From NCBI GenBank assembly GCA_017987425.1, contig JAGNTT010000053.1, positions 1-10,428 of the forward strand: a DNA stretch of 10,428 bases, given 5' to 3'. Shown piece by piece: positions 1-6,238 of the stretch (positions are counted from its first letter, which is position 1; every line of letters begins with the position of its first letter). The position numbers and the translations under genes are program-made. The DNA comes from Candidatus Omnitrophota bacterium (GTDB lineage: Bacteria > Omnitrophota > Gorgyraeia > Zapsychrales > Fredricksoniimonadaceae). The notes under the pieces are model-generated. The model was not told where the DNA came from. It worked only from the letters and a program-made list of their open reading frames with translations, and did no database searches.

Positions 1-279
1 TTTTACCGTCTGACTAAAGTGAAAAAAGGCGCAACCATAGGCGCGAATTCCACCATCCTCTGCGGAGTGACCATCGGCCGTTATGCCTTCATCGGCGCCG
101 GCGCTGTTGTGACGAAAGATGTGGCGGATTACGCGCTTGTCTTCGGAAATCCCGCCAAGGCTCACGGATGGATGTGCGAATGCGGAGAAAAGATCGCGCT
201 CGTAAAAGGAAAGTTGTGCTGTCCGTTCTGCGGGGCCAAGTATAAGAAGTCCAAGGGAAAGCTTTCTCGCGTATCATGA
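1..279 (+). CDS. UDP-amino-sugar N-acetyltransferase, WbpD/WlbB-like, 3' end only
   Basis: This is the C-terminal part of a left-handed beta-helix (hexapeptide repeat) acyltransferase. The reading frame is open from base 1, so the gene begins before the window. The GTG at 19 lies inside a helix coil and is unlikely to be the true start. Visible are imperfect hexapeptides (GATIGA, GVTIGR, FIGAGA) and the typical ending VVTKDV...GNPAK that closes this fold. The GNPAK-x-x-GWMCECG stretch resembles the WbpD/WlbB group, which acetylates the 3-amino group of UDP-GlcNAc(3N)A using acetyl-CoA. After the helix comes a cysteine-rich tail (Cys codons at 175, 181, 217, 220 and 229) shaped like a small zinc ribbon. 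The stop overlaps the next gene's ATG in ATGA, implying translational coupling with the WbpE-like aminotransferase, which supplies its substrate. Family assignment is firm; the exact sugar is inferred from context. Confidence 0.85.
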   Translation, partial: FYRLTKVKKGATIGANSTILCGVTIGRYAFIGAGAVVTKDVADYALVFGNPAKAHGWMCECGEKIALVKGKLCCPFCGAKYKKSKGKLSRVS

Positions 280-1367
280 AGATCAATCTCATCGACATCA
301 AGCGTCAGTACGAAGAATATCAGGCGGACATCGACGCGCAAATTAAAACAGTTTTAAACGACGCCGCGTTTATCATGGGTAAACAGGTGTCGGAACTTGA
401 AGGTCAGCTCGCCGCTTATGCCGGTACCAAATACGCGGTCGCCTGCGGTTCGGGAACGGACGCGCTGCAGCTCATGCTCATGGCCTACGGCATCCGGCCG
501 GGCGATGAGATCATCACAACACCATTTACGTTTATCGCCACCGCCGAGGTCATATCGCTTGTCGGAGCCAAGCCCGTGTTTGTGGATATCCGCCGCGACA
601 GTTTCAATATCGATGCCTCCAAGATTGCCAAGGCGGTCGGACCGCGAACCAAAGGAATTATCGCTGTCGACATCTTCGGTCAGTGCGCTGATTACGATGA
701 AATCAACCAGATCGCCAAAGCGCACGGGCTGTTTGTGATTGAGGACGCCGCCCAGTCGTTCGGCGCACATTACAAGGGCAAGATGTCCTGTTCGCTCGCC
801 GATGCCGGTTGCACGTCCTTTTTTCCGGCCAAACCGCTCGGCTGTTACGGCGACGGAGGAATGATCTTTCTTAACGATGAAAACGTGACGAACATTCTGA
901 AATCTTTACGCGGCCACGGCACCGGTTCGCACCGCTATGATCATGTTCGTATCGGTCTTAATTCACGCCTGGACACATTGCAGGCGGGAATTCTGATTGC
1001 CAAATTCAAACACTTTCCCAAAGAAGTCGAAATGCGTCAGCACGTTGCGGATTATTACACCAGGCATTTGAAGGATAAAGTTGAAACGCCGTCCGTTCTG
1101 TCCGGCAACCGTTCCGTGTACGCCCAGTACAACATAGTCATCAAGGACCGCGAGAGCATCCAAAAGAGATTTGCCGACGCCCAGATCCCGACGGCGGTGT
1201 ATTATCCCAAGCCGCTTCACCTTCAGCCCGCGTATGCCGATTTAGGGTACAGCAAAGGGGATTTTCCGGTCACCGAATCGATCTGTGAACATATCATGGC
1301 GCTGCCCATGCATCCATTTCTAACTCATGAAGAGCAGGACTTTATTATCAACCATGTGAAGGGTTAA
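276..1367 (+). CDS. wbpE: DegT/DnrJ/EryC1/StrS aminotransferase, WbpE/WlbC-like
   Basis: This is a PLP-dependent sugar aminotransferase of 363 residues, full length for the family. The Schiff-base lysine is K186 in SFFPAKPLGCYGDGG. D157 in VIEDAAQ should contact the pyridine nitrogen. The phosphate-binding serine region is GSGTDALQL (58-66), and YDHVRIGLNSRLD (221-233) is the conserved loop reaching the partner subunit. The combination of SFFPAKPLG, RIGLNSRLD and a late YYPKPLHLQ is characteristic of WbpE/WlbC. Those enzymes transfer the amino group of glutamate to the C3-keto group of UDP-GlcNAc-3-oxo-uronic acid. The gene starts at the ATG within a 4-bp overlap (276-279) with the upstream acetyltransferase, which would act on its product. 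The same acetyltransferase-then-aminotransferase order is known from Pseudomonas wbpD-wbpE and Bordetella wlbB-wlbC. A 3-keto substrate is inferred; other keto-sugars are possible. Confidence 0.9.
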   Translation: MKINLIDIKRQYEEYQADIDAQIKTVLNDAAFIMGKQVSELEGQLAAYAGTKYAVACGSGTDALQLMLMAYGIRPGDEIITTPFTFIATAEVISLVGAKPVFVDIRRDSFNIDASKIAKAVGPRTKGIIAVDIFGQCADYDEINQIAKAHGLFVIEDAAQSFGAHYKGKMSCSLADAGCTSFFPAKPLGCYGDGGMIFLNDENVTNILKSLRGHGTGSHRYDHVRIGLNSRLDTLQAGILIAKFKHFPKEVEMRQHVADYYTRHLKDKVETPSVLSGNRSVYAQYNIVIKDRESIQKRFADAQIPTAVYYPKPLHLQPAYADLGYSKGDFPVTESICEHIMALPMHPFLTHEEQDFIINHVKG

Positions 1368-1368
1368 T

Positions 1369-1914
1369 ATGCCAAAGGTTGCAGAAAAGAAATCCTGGAA
1401 ACGCTGGAGCAGTCACGGCAGCGGAAAATTCACCCGCAAATCTTTTGCCGAATTGGGGAAAGATGTGGTGCTGGAAGCCGGCGTTCTTGTCTTTCATCCC
1501 AAAAACATTTCGATCGGGAATAATGTTTACGTCGGTCATTACACAATTCTCAAAGGCTATCATCAAAACCGGTTTGTGATCGGCGACAATGTCTGGATCG
1601 GTCAGGGATGTTTTTTTCACAGCGCCGGCGGCATTACGATCGGTAACGATGTGGGCATCGGCCCGGGCGTTAAGATCGTGACATCGGCGCATAGTTTGGA
1701 TGAGATCGACCGGCCGATTCTTCATTCAAAAATTGACTTTGCCCCTGTGGTCATCGAAGAAGGATGCGATATCGGCGTCGGGGCCATTATTCTCCCGGGT
1801 GTCCGGATCGGACGCGGGGCTCAGGTCGGAGCGGGGTCTGTCGTGACCGCGGATGTCCCTGCGTATGCTGTTGTCGCCGGTGTGCCGGCTAAAGTTTTAA
1901 GAAAACGTAAATAA
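1369..1914 (+). CDS. Left-handed beta-helix O/N-acetyltransferase (WbbJ/maltose-acetyltransferase type)
   Basis: This is a 181-residue hexapeptide-repeat acyltransferase of the COG0110 type, predicted to move an acetyl group from acetyl-CoA to a sugar. Coils run from about residue 30 to 165 (for example ISIGNN, FVIGDN, ITIGND, VGIGPG, VRIGRG, AQVGAG). The usual C-terminal cap VVTADVPAYAVVAGVPAKVL follows. H108 in VTSAHSLD is at the position of the catalytic histidine of this group, and H84 is a second candidate. The start is the ATG one base after the preceding stop, with GAAGGG at 1358-1363 as ribosome binding site, 5 nt upstream. It differs from the acetyltransferase at the window start: there is no cysteine tail and the N-terminus is different. 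It probably acts on another hydroxyl or amino group, possibly on the product of the SDR/aminotransferase pair that follows. The acceptor is not readable from sequence. Confidence 0.85.
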   Translation: MPKVAEKKSWKRWSSHGSGKFTRKSFAELGKDVVLEAGVLVFHPKNISIGNNVYVGHYTILKGYHQNRFVIGDNVWIGQGCFFHSAGGITIGNDVGIGPGVKIVTSAHSLDEIDRPILHSKIDFAPVVIEEGCDIGVGAIILPGVRIGRGAQVGAGSVVTADVPAYAVVAGVPAKVLRKRK

Positions 1915-1929
1915 GTCAGGAAGGCTGCT

Positions 1930-2895
1930 ATGGCTATTAAAGGTAAAAAGATATTTATTACCGGGGGTGCCGGATTTATCGGTTCAACGATCGCCGAGCG
2001 TTTGATCGAAGATAATCACATCATTGTGTATGACACCCTCCACCGCAACGCCCTTGCGCACACCAAAATTGCCAAACATAAAAATTTGAAACTCGTTAAA
2101 GGCGATGTCATGGACAGCAATCACCTGAAGAGATCATCCAAGGGAGCCAATGTGTTCATTCATATGGCTTCGATCGCGGGTGTCGATACCGTCCTGTCCA
2201 TGCCGGTCAAGACAATGGAAATCGCCACGATCGGGACGTACAACGCGCTTAAAGCCGCCGTCGAACTCAATAAAGTCGACCGCTTTATTGATTTTTCGAC
2301 GAGCGAAGTATTCGGTTCCTATGCCTTCAATGTGAAAGAATCCGATAAAACGACCGTAGGTTCGGTGGGGGAAGCCCGCTGGACTTACGCGGTCAGTAAA
2401 TTGTGCACCGAGCATTTGACCCTCAATTATTACAGACAATTCGGTCTGCCGGCACTGGCCATCAGACCGTTCAATATTTATGGTCCCCGCCAGGTTGGAA
2501 TAGGTGCCGTTCACCGTTTTATCGTCAATGCCATCAAGAATGAAGAGCTGACGATCCACAATGACGGCAGCCAGATCCGGTCCTGGTGTTACATTGATGA
2601 TATTGTCGACGGGATTATGCTCTGCCTTGAAAAGAAAGAGGCGGTGGGACAGACGTTTAACATCGGAAATCCGCGCAGCACGCTTACCATTTATAACTTG
2701 GCGCTTGAGATAAAACGGCTGAGCGGTTCCAGCTCGAAAATCGTTTTTAGGCGCAAAGAGATGCAGGACGTCGAACTGCGCGTTCCGGATATCGACAAGG
2801 CCAAAAAGATTCTCGGGTATAAACCCAAAGTTGATCTGGAAGAGGGATTATTGCGGACCATCGACTGGTATAGAAATAATCTTTCTCATGATTAG
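1930..2895 (+). CDS. NAD-dependent epimerase/dehydratase, ArnA/UDP-xylose-synthase-like SDR
   Basis: This is an extended short-chain dehydrogenase of 321 residues acting on a nucleotide sugar. The Rossmann motif GGAGFIG is at 12-18, the catalytic STSE at 123-126, and YxxxK is Y153-K157 in RWTYAVSK. RPFNIYGPR (179-187) is the usual substrate-side motif, and the C-terminal part has DVELRVPDI with R284. The set STSE, RWxYxVSK and a late R-x-P-x-I matches the residues recalled for the ArnA decarboxylase domain (S433, E434, Y463, K467, R619) and for UDP-xylose synthases. This suggests oxidation and decarboxylation of UDP-glucuronate rather than simple 4-epimerisation. The start is supported by AGGAAGG at 1918-1924 with 5-nt spacing. 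The end overlaps the next aminotransferase by 8 bp, suggesting that enzyme uses the keto-sugar made here. A 4,6-dehydratase or epimerase role remains possible. Confidence 0.85.
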   Translation: MAIKGKKIFITGGAGFIGSTIAERLIEDNHIIVYDTLHRNALAHTKIAKHKNLKLVKGDVMDSNHLKRSSKGANVFIHMASIAGVDTVLSMPVKTMEIATIGTYNALKAAVELNKVDRFIDFSTSEVFGSYAFNVKESDKTTVGSVGEARWTYAVSKLCTEHLTLNYYRQFGLPALAIRPFNIYGPRQVGIGAVHRFIVNAIKNEELTIHNDGSQIRSWCYIDDIVDGIMLCLEKKEAVGQTFNIGNPRSTLTIYNLALEIKRLSGSSSKIVFRRKEMQDVELRVPDIDKAKKILGYKPKVDLEEGLLRTIDWYRNNLSHD

Positions 2896-3985
2896 ACTTT
2901 CCATTCCATCCATCGACAAAAAAGAAGAACGCGCGGTCGCGGCTGTTCTGAAATCCGGTTTTCTCGTTCAGGGAAAAACTGTCGCGCATTTTGAAGAGCT
3001 GGTCGCGCGTTACGTGGGAATTAAACACGCGGTCGCCGTCAGCTCCGGGACATCCGCTATTCATCTGGCGCTTTTGGCTTTGAATGTCGGGCCGGGAGAT
3101 GAAGTCATTGTCCCCGATTATACTTTTCCGGCCACTGCCAATGCCGTTGAATTGTGCGGAGCCAAAACAGTATTGGCCGATATTGATCCTGCCACATTCA
3201 ACATCGATCCGTCGGGCATTGAACGTCTGATCACATCCAAAACGAAAGCCATCATGCCGGTCCATTTGTTCGGGCAATCCGCGGATCTGGATCCTGTCAT
3301 TCGTCTGGCCCGCCGGCATAAAATCCATGTCATCGAAGATGCGGCGTGCACTTTAGGTGCCCAGTATAAAGGCCGGATGTCCGGAACGATCGGCGATGCG
3401 GGATGCTACAGTTTTCATCCGCGTAAACCCATTACAACCGGTGAAGGCGGCGTGGTCGTCACCAAGAACGATTCCGTTGCCAGGCGCCTGCGTCTTTTAC
3501 GCAATCACGGCATGGAGTACACCAAAGATGGCATCGATTTTGTTATTCCGGGATTCAATTACCGGATGACGGAAATTCATGCGGCGATCGGCTCCGTTCA
3601 GATGGAGAAGCTCGCGCGGTTGATCGCTGCCCGCCGGAAAGTGGCGGCAGAATATGATAAGCAACTGAAAACAATTTCCTGGATCACGCCGCCGATAACC
3701 CCCAAGACAAACACGCATGTCTTCCAATCCTATATTGTGCGGGTAAGTCCGGCGGTTGATCGCAATAAGCTGATCCATTATTTGCGTGAACAGGGGATCG
3801 AGTCGAATTTCGGGACTTATGCGATCCACCGTCTAAGTTATTATAAAGACAAGTATCGCTTAAAGTCAGCCAATTTCCCGGTCGCTGAACAGGTCTTTCA
3901 TTCAACGGTCGCCTTGCCTTTTTTTGATCATCTGACCAAAAGGCAGATCACCCAGGTCGTTGAAACCTTAAAGAAATTTCAATGA
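2888..3985 (+). CDS. DegT/DnrJ/EryC1/StrS aminotransferase, 4-keto-sugar type
   Basis: This is the second PLP-dependent sugar aminotransferase, 365 residues from the ATG at 2888. An upstream in-frame start at 2831 would add 19 residues lying inside the SDR gene; I reject it because the family normally begins MIRLSIPSI. K180 in SFHPRKPITTGEGG is the Schiff-base lysine, D151 in VIEDAAC the pyridine partner, and PGFNYRMTEIHAA (221-233) the conserved loop. These motifs resemble perosamine-synthase/ArnB-like enzymes that aminate C4 keto-sugars, so the substrate probably differs from that of the first DegT enzyme. It overlaps the SDR by 8 bp and the following glycosyltransferase by 4 bp. There is no strong Shine-Dalgarno before 2888, so translation is likely coupled. 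The nucleotide and sugar are not determined. Confidence 0.9.
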   Translation: MIRLSIPSIDKKEERAVAAVLKSGFLVQGKTVAHFEELVARYVGIKHAVAVSSGTSAIHLALLALNVGPGDEVIVPDYTFPATANAVELCGAKTVLADIDPATFNIDPSGIERLITSKTKAIMPVHLFGQSADLDPVIRLARRHKIHVIEDAACTLGAQYKGRMSGTIGDAGCYSFHPRKPITTGEGGVVVTKNDSVARRLRLLRNHGMEYTKDGIDFVIPGFNYRMTEIHAAIGSVQMEKLARLIAARRKVAAEYDKQLKTISWITPPITPKTNTHVFQSYIVRVSPAVDRNKLIHYLREQGIESNFGTYAIHRLSYYKDKYRLKSANFPVAEQVFHSTVALPFFDHLTKRQITQVVETLKKFQ

Positions 3986-4665
3986 ACAGCATCTCGGTCG
4001 TCATCTGCGCGTACAACGAAGAAAAGAATGTCGGCCGCGTCATTGAAGAAACGGTCGGCGTCCTTTCATCCATTACCCGCGATTACGAATTGATCGTCGT
4101 TGATGACGGCAGTAAAGACGGGACCGTGGAAGTTGTTCGGGGTTACAGCCGTCAAAATCCCAGAATCAAAGTTCTAGTTCACGAGCAAAACCAGGGTATA
4201 GGCAGGACGCTTTTGGACGGCTATCAGGCAGCTGCGAAGGATTTGGTCACATTTCTTCCGGCCGACGGTCAGATCTCACCGGCCGACATTAATCTTTTTT
4301 ACGAACAGATCGATGGATACGATATGGCGGTCAGTTATTACACACGGCGGCCGCCGTCGCTATTCAGGCTGATGACATCGAAAGGCGTGCGTCTGCTCCT
4401 GTTTGTCCTGTTCGGTCCGATGCCGCGTTATGAAGGAACATATATGTTCCGCCGCGAAATCTTTCAAAACATCACGCTCAAGATGCACACATCGTTTGTT
4501 TTGAATTATGAATTTGTGATCCGGGCCAAGCAGCAGGGATATAAAATCAAAGAAGTGCCGACGATTTGTCTGGAGAGAACTTCCGGATCATCGAAAGTCG
4601 TGGGTCTGAAAAAAATCCTCTATATCTTCAGCCAGATATGCGAATTGCGGTTTAAACATTTTTGA
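3982..4665 (+). CDS. Family 2 glycosyltransferase, DPM1-like, without membrane domain
   Basis: This is a 227-residue GT-A fold glycosyltransferase resembling dolichol/polyprenol-phosphate sugar transferases. The N-terminus VVICAYNEEKNV (6-17) and VVDDGSKDGT (39-48) form the nucleotide-binding half. NQGIGRTLLDGYQAA (70-84) is the usual DPM1-like stretch. The expected DxD metal-binding motif reads PAD at 93-95 (FLPADGQ), so the first Asp is replaced by Pro and only D95 remains. There are no clear C-terminal transmembrane helices, unlike the glycosyltransferase at 6239. The ATG lies in the ATGA overlap with the aminotransferase stop, so this is the last gene of a coupled set. It may transfer the amino sugar made by the two upstream enzymes. 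The donor and acceptor are inferred from position only. Confidence 0.85.
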   Translation: MNSISVVICAYNEEKNVGRVIEETVGVLSSITRDYELIVVDDGSKDGTVEVVRGYSRQNPRIKVLVHEQNQGIGRTLLDGYQAAAKDLVTFLPADGQISPADINLFYEQIDGYDMAVSYYTRRPPSLFRLMTSKGVRLLLFVLFGPMPRYEGTYMFRREIFQNITLKMHTSFVLNYEFVIRAKQQGYKIKEVPTICLERTSGSSKVVGLKKILYIFSQICELRFKHF

Positions 4666-4678
4666 CCGCAAACCATCC

Positions 4679-4696
4679 GCGCTTTATATTAAGCGC
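4679..4696. repeat. Inverted repeat between convergent genes, possible weak bidirectional terminator
   Basis: GCGCTT and AAGCGC form a perfect 6-bp stem around a 6-nt loop. It sits in the 60-bp gap between the convergent glycosyltransferase and phosphofructokinase genes, the expected place for a shared terminator. No good T-run follows the stem on either strand, so it is not a textbook intrinsic terminator. A 6-bp stem can also arise by chance. Confidence 0.3.
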
Positions 4697-4725
4697 CAAT
4701 ATCAAGCCTTAAAGAATTTCCAGGA

Positions 4726-5931
4726 TTATAAGTGTCGTTCTGCAGGAGCCGAGATTTTATCAAACTGGCTTGCAAGCTGGCCCGGTTTTCTTCCGAAACT
4801 TGTTCCCATCTTTTCATAAATCGCCACCTGATTTAAATCCACGTGACGCTGTTTGATGGCTTCTTTGGTGTCCATGTAACGGATGTGGCCGTTGGAGATT
4901 CCGGCGACGGTGACGCCGGTGATTCCTTTTTGCAATAACAGGAAACCGCCCGCGCCGACTTCTTTGCCGAAGTTGACGTCGTACGCCGATGAATGTCCGC
5001 AGCGCACCAGGTGGCCCGGTGTGACGGCCCTGACTTCGGGGATTTCGTTGATGCCTTTGACGTAAAGACCGGAGTCCTTCATCAATTTCTGGATTTCCGG
5101 GTCGGCTTTAAGGCGTTTGGTCATCTGCTGTTCCACATAACGTCCGGCTCCGGCCAGGCGTTTGTGTCCGAAGGCGTCCACGCCGGCAGATTCGTCGACG
5201 ATGTCGGCACCGCTGGCATCTTTCAAGCCTTCGGCGACTACGATGAGATAGCTTCCGGCTTTCACATCGCTATTCTGGATGCGGTGGAAATAACGCTGCT
5301 TCATGTGCTGGTATAAAATATCGAAATCCGTCGGGACTTCCGGGATGATGATGGCATCGGCTTCTGCAGCTACCCCGCCTCGGAAGGCGGTGTGGCCGGC
5401 ATAACGTCCGAAGACTTCGAGGACAAGAATGCGGTCATGCGTGTAAGCTGTTGTTTTAAGATCTTCGAGGAAAGAGGCGATGCGGTTGATGGTGGAGTCG
5501 GCACCGACCGAATAAGTTTGTAAATCGAGATCCATGGTTTTCGGGGCGTGGACGCATTTGATTCCGTTTTCATGAAGGTCGACCATGACGCTTCCGGAAT
5601 CATCGCCGCCGGAGATGACCAGGCCGTCGATCTGGAATTTATCGAGCCCGTTTTTGATGCGCTTGTATTTGTCGGCATCGTCTATTTTTTTGATTTTGAC
5701 GCGCGAGTGCCCGGCTTCGGAACCTGCCAGATTGGCGTCGATTTTATCAAGGCGTTCGGGGGTGAGTTCGGTCAGCTTGTCGAATTCGATCAGGTTATAA
5801 AGACCGGCATAGCCGTTGGGAATAACAAAGCATTGAACACCGTGAGCGTTCGCCATGGCAGCCGCCCCTTTGACAACCGCGTTTAAACCGCCGCAATCTC
5901 CACCGCTTGTTAAGACGCCGATACGTTTCAT
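4726..5931 (-). CDS. pfp: 6-phosphofructokinase, pyrophosphate-dependent type
   Basis: This is a 401-residue phosphofructokinase that phosphorylates fructose 6-phosphate to fructose 1,6-bisphosphate in the cytoplasm. The glycine-rich start GVLTSGGDCGGLNA (5-18) is followed by SGGDDSG (107-113), PKTMDLD (130-136), EVFGRYAGH (172-180) and TPGHLVRCGHSSAYD further on. ATP enzymes carry Gly at the position after GGD and at the start of the GTIDND loop. Here these are D111 and K131, the pair known to block ATP and mark PPi-using enzymes, which run reversibly. The catalytic aspartates are D134 and D136. The usual Asn between them is Leu (L135), and MGR reads FGR. The start ATG is supported by AAGGAG 8 nt upstream (5940-5945). 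The gene has its own promoter and stands alone, antisense to the sugar genes on both sides. It supplies central metabolism rather than glycan assembly as such. Confidence 0.93.
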   Translation of the reverse strand: MKRIGVLTSGGDCGGLNAVVKGAAAMANAHGVQCFVIPNGYAGLYNLIEFDKLTELTPERLDKIDANLAGSEAGHSRVKIKKIDDADKYKRIKNGLDKFQIDGLVISGGDDSGSVMVDLHENGIKCVHAPKTMDLDLQTYSVGADSTINRIASFLEDLKTTAYTHDRILVLEVFGRYAGHTAFRGGVAAEADAIIIPEVPTDFDILYQHMKQRYFHRIQNSDVKAGSYLIVVAEGLKDASGADIVDESAGVDAFGHKRLAGAGRYVEQQMTKRLKADPEIQKLMKDSGLYVKGINEIPEVRAVTPGHLVRCGHSSAYDVNFGKEVGAGGFLLLQKGITGVTVAGISNGHIRYMDTKEAIKQRHVDLNQVAIYEKMGTSFGRKPGQLASQFDKISAPAERHL

Positions 5932-5958
5932 TATGTTTGCTCCTTTTTAGGAAGAATG

Positions 5959-5977
5959 TTGTGTCAGTTGAAAAACA
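5959..5977 (-). repeat. Repeat copy A, TGTTTTTCAACTGACACAA
   Basis: Read on the minus strand, this 19-mer matches 9824-9843 on the plus strand at every base except one inserted A in the other copy. Here it lies in the phosphofructokinase leader, 27 nt upstream of the ATG and in the same orientation as that gene. Its function is unknown. Confidence 0.5.
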
Positions 5978-5979
5978 TG

Positions 5980-6016
5980 AATCCCTCACTCAATAGTCAG
6001 AATAAAGTGGGGGATT
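5980..6016 (-). promoter_or_regulatory. Hairpin in the phosphofructokinase leader, possible attenuator
   Basis: AATCCCTCACT (5980-5990) pairs with AGTGGGGGATT (6006-6016) over 11 positions, 10 Watson-Crick and one wobble or mismatch, around a 15-nt loop. It falls inside the predicted transcript from the leftward promoter. On the minus strand the stem is followed by CATGTTTTT, so it could act as a leader attenuator or protein-binding site. The T-run is short and starts 4 nt late, so termination is uncertain. Confidence 0.45.
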
Positions 6017-6035
6017 TGGATTAAAAACAGGAACT

Positions 6036-6064
6036 TTTATAACATAGGGAATGAATAATTACAA
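6036..6064 (-). promoter_or_regulatory. Sigma70-like promoter for the phosphofructokinase gene
   Basis: On the minus strand TTGTAA (6059-6064) is followed by a 17-bp spacer and TATAAA (6036-6041). Both boxes are close to consensus at ideal spacing. Transcription would begin near 6029, giving a leader of about 100 nt that includes the hairpin and repeat copy A. This is predicted from sequence only. Confidence 0.55.
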
Positions 6065-6101
6065 ATTAAAATATGACGGCCCATGTTAGTGCATAAACGT
6101 A

Positions 6102-6130
6102 TTGTCAGTTCACCGCATGGCTTGTATACT
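6102..6130 (+). promoter_or_regulatory. Sigma70-like promoter for the 6239-onward operon
   Basis: TTGTCA (6102-6107), a 17-bp spacer and TATACT (6125-6130) match the -35 and -10 consensus at five of six positions each. The start of transcription would be near 6137, leaving a leader of about 100 nt before the ATG at 6239. It probably drives the glycosyltransferase and the methyltransferase/acyltransferase genes behind it. Confidence 0.65.
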
Positions 6131-6165
6131 ATGACAAATTTATCTGTCTTTTTGGGATTTTTTTT

Positions 6166-6216
6166 GGGGAGTTTTCCTTAAGGGGTAGTTTTCCGTCCCC
6201 GGCGGAGATAAGGCCG
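6166..6216 (+). promoter_or_regulatory. Repeat-containing, potentially structured leader RNA
   Basis: After a T8 run, GGGGAGTTTTCC (6166-6177) is repeated as GGGGTAGTTTTCC (6182-6194), separated by TTAA. CCCC at 6197-6200 can pair with either GGGG block (6166-6169 or 6182-6185). CGGC (6200-6203) can instead pair with GCCG (6213-6216). These pairings compete, which would suit a regulatory leader. I recognise no known riboswitch class, and the stems are short. Confidence 0.3.
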
Positions 6217-6238
6217 TCTAAACTCATAGAAAGGAACT

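Larger units (their letters stand above)
5932..6238. other. Divergent intergenic regulatory region
   Basis: This 307-bp gap separates the phosphofructokinase gene (leftward) from the GtrB-like gene (rightward) and holds no credible ORF or tRNA. It contains one sigma70-like promoter for each direction, with their -35 boxes about 40 bp apart and back to back. A long hairpin lies in the phosphofructokinase leader, and a repeated GGGG(T)AGTTTTCC element lies in the rightward leader. Each part is listed separately. Confidence 0.6.

Noticed and set aside
354..770. 138-residue minus-strand ORF inside the WbpE-like gene
   Set aside because: It is a shadow of the GC-rich codon pattern of the real gene, and no known motif is visible.
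2831..2887. N-terminal extension of the second aminotransferase
   Set aside because: These 19 codons are out-of-frame SDR sequence. The family's conserved N-terminus begins at the ATG at 2888.
2747..3328. 193-residue minus-strand ORF across the SDR/aminotransferase junction
   Set aside because: It lies antisense to two well-supported genes with clear motifs, has low-complexity composition without recognisable domains, and has no ribosome binding site that I can see.
4993..5316. 107-residue plus-strand ORF inside the phosphofructokinase
   Set aside because: It is antisense to a conserved enzyme and its sequence simply mirrors that gene's codons.
6176..6183. CCTTAAGG palindrome in the operon leader
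   Set aside because: It is an 8-bp palindrome arising where the two repeat copies meet around TTAA. It is too short to call separately.
6182..6194. ops/JUMPstart antitermination element
   Set aside because: Only the GGTAG core matches. The flanking bases differ from GGCGGTAGCGTG, so I keep the repeat as an unexplained leader motif instead.
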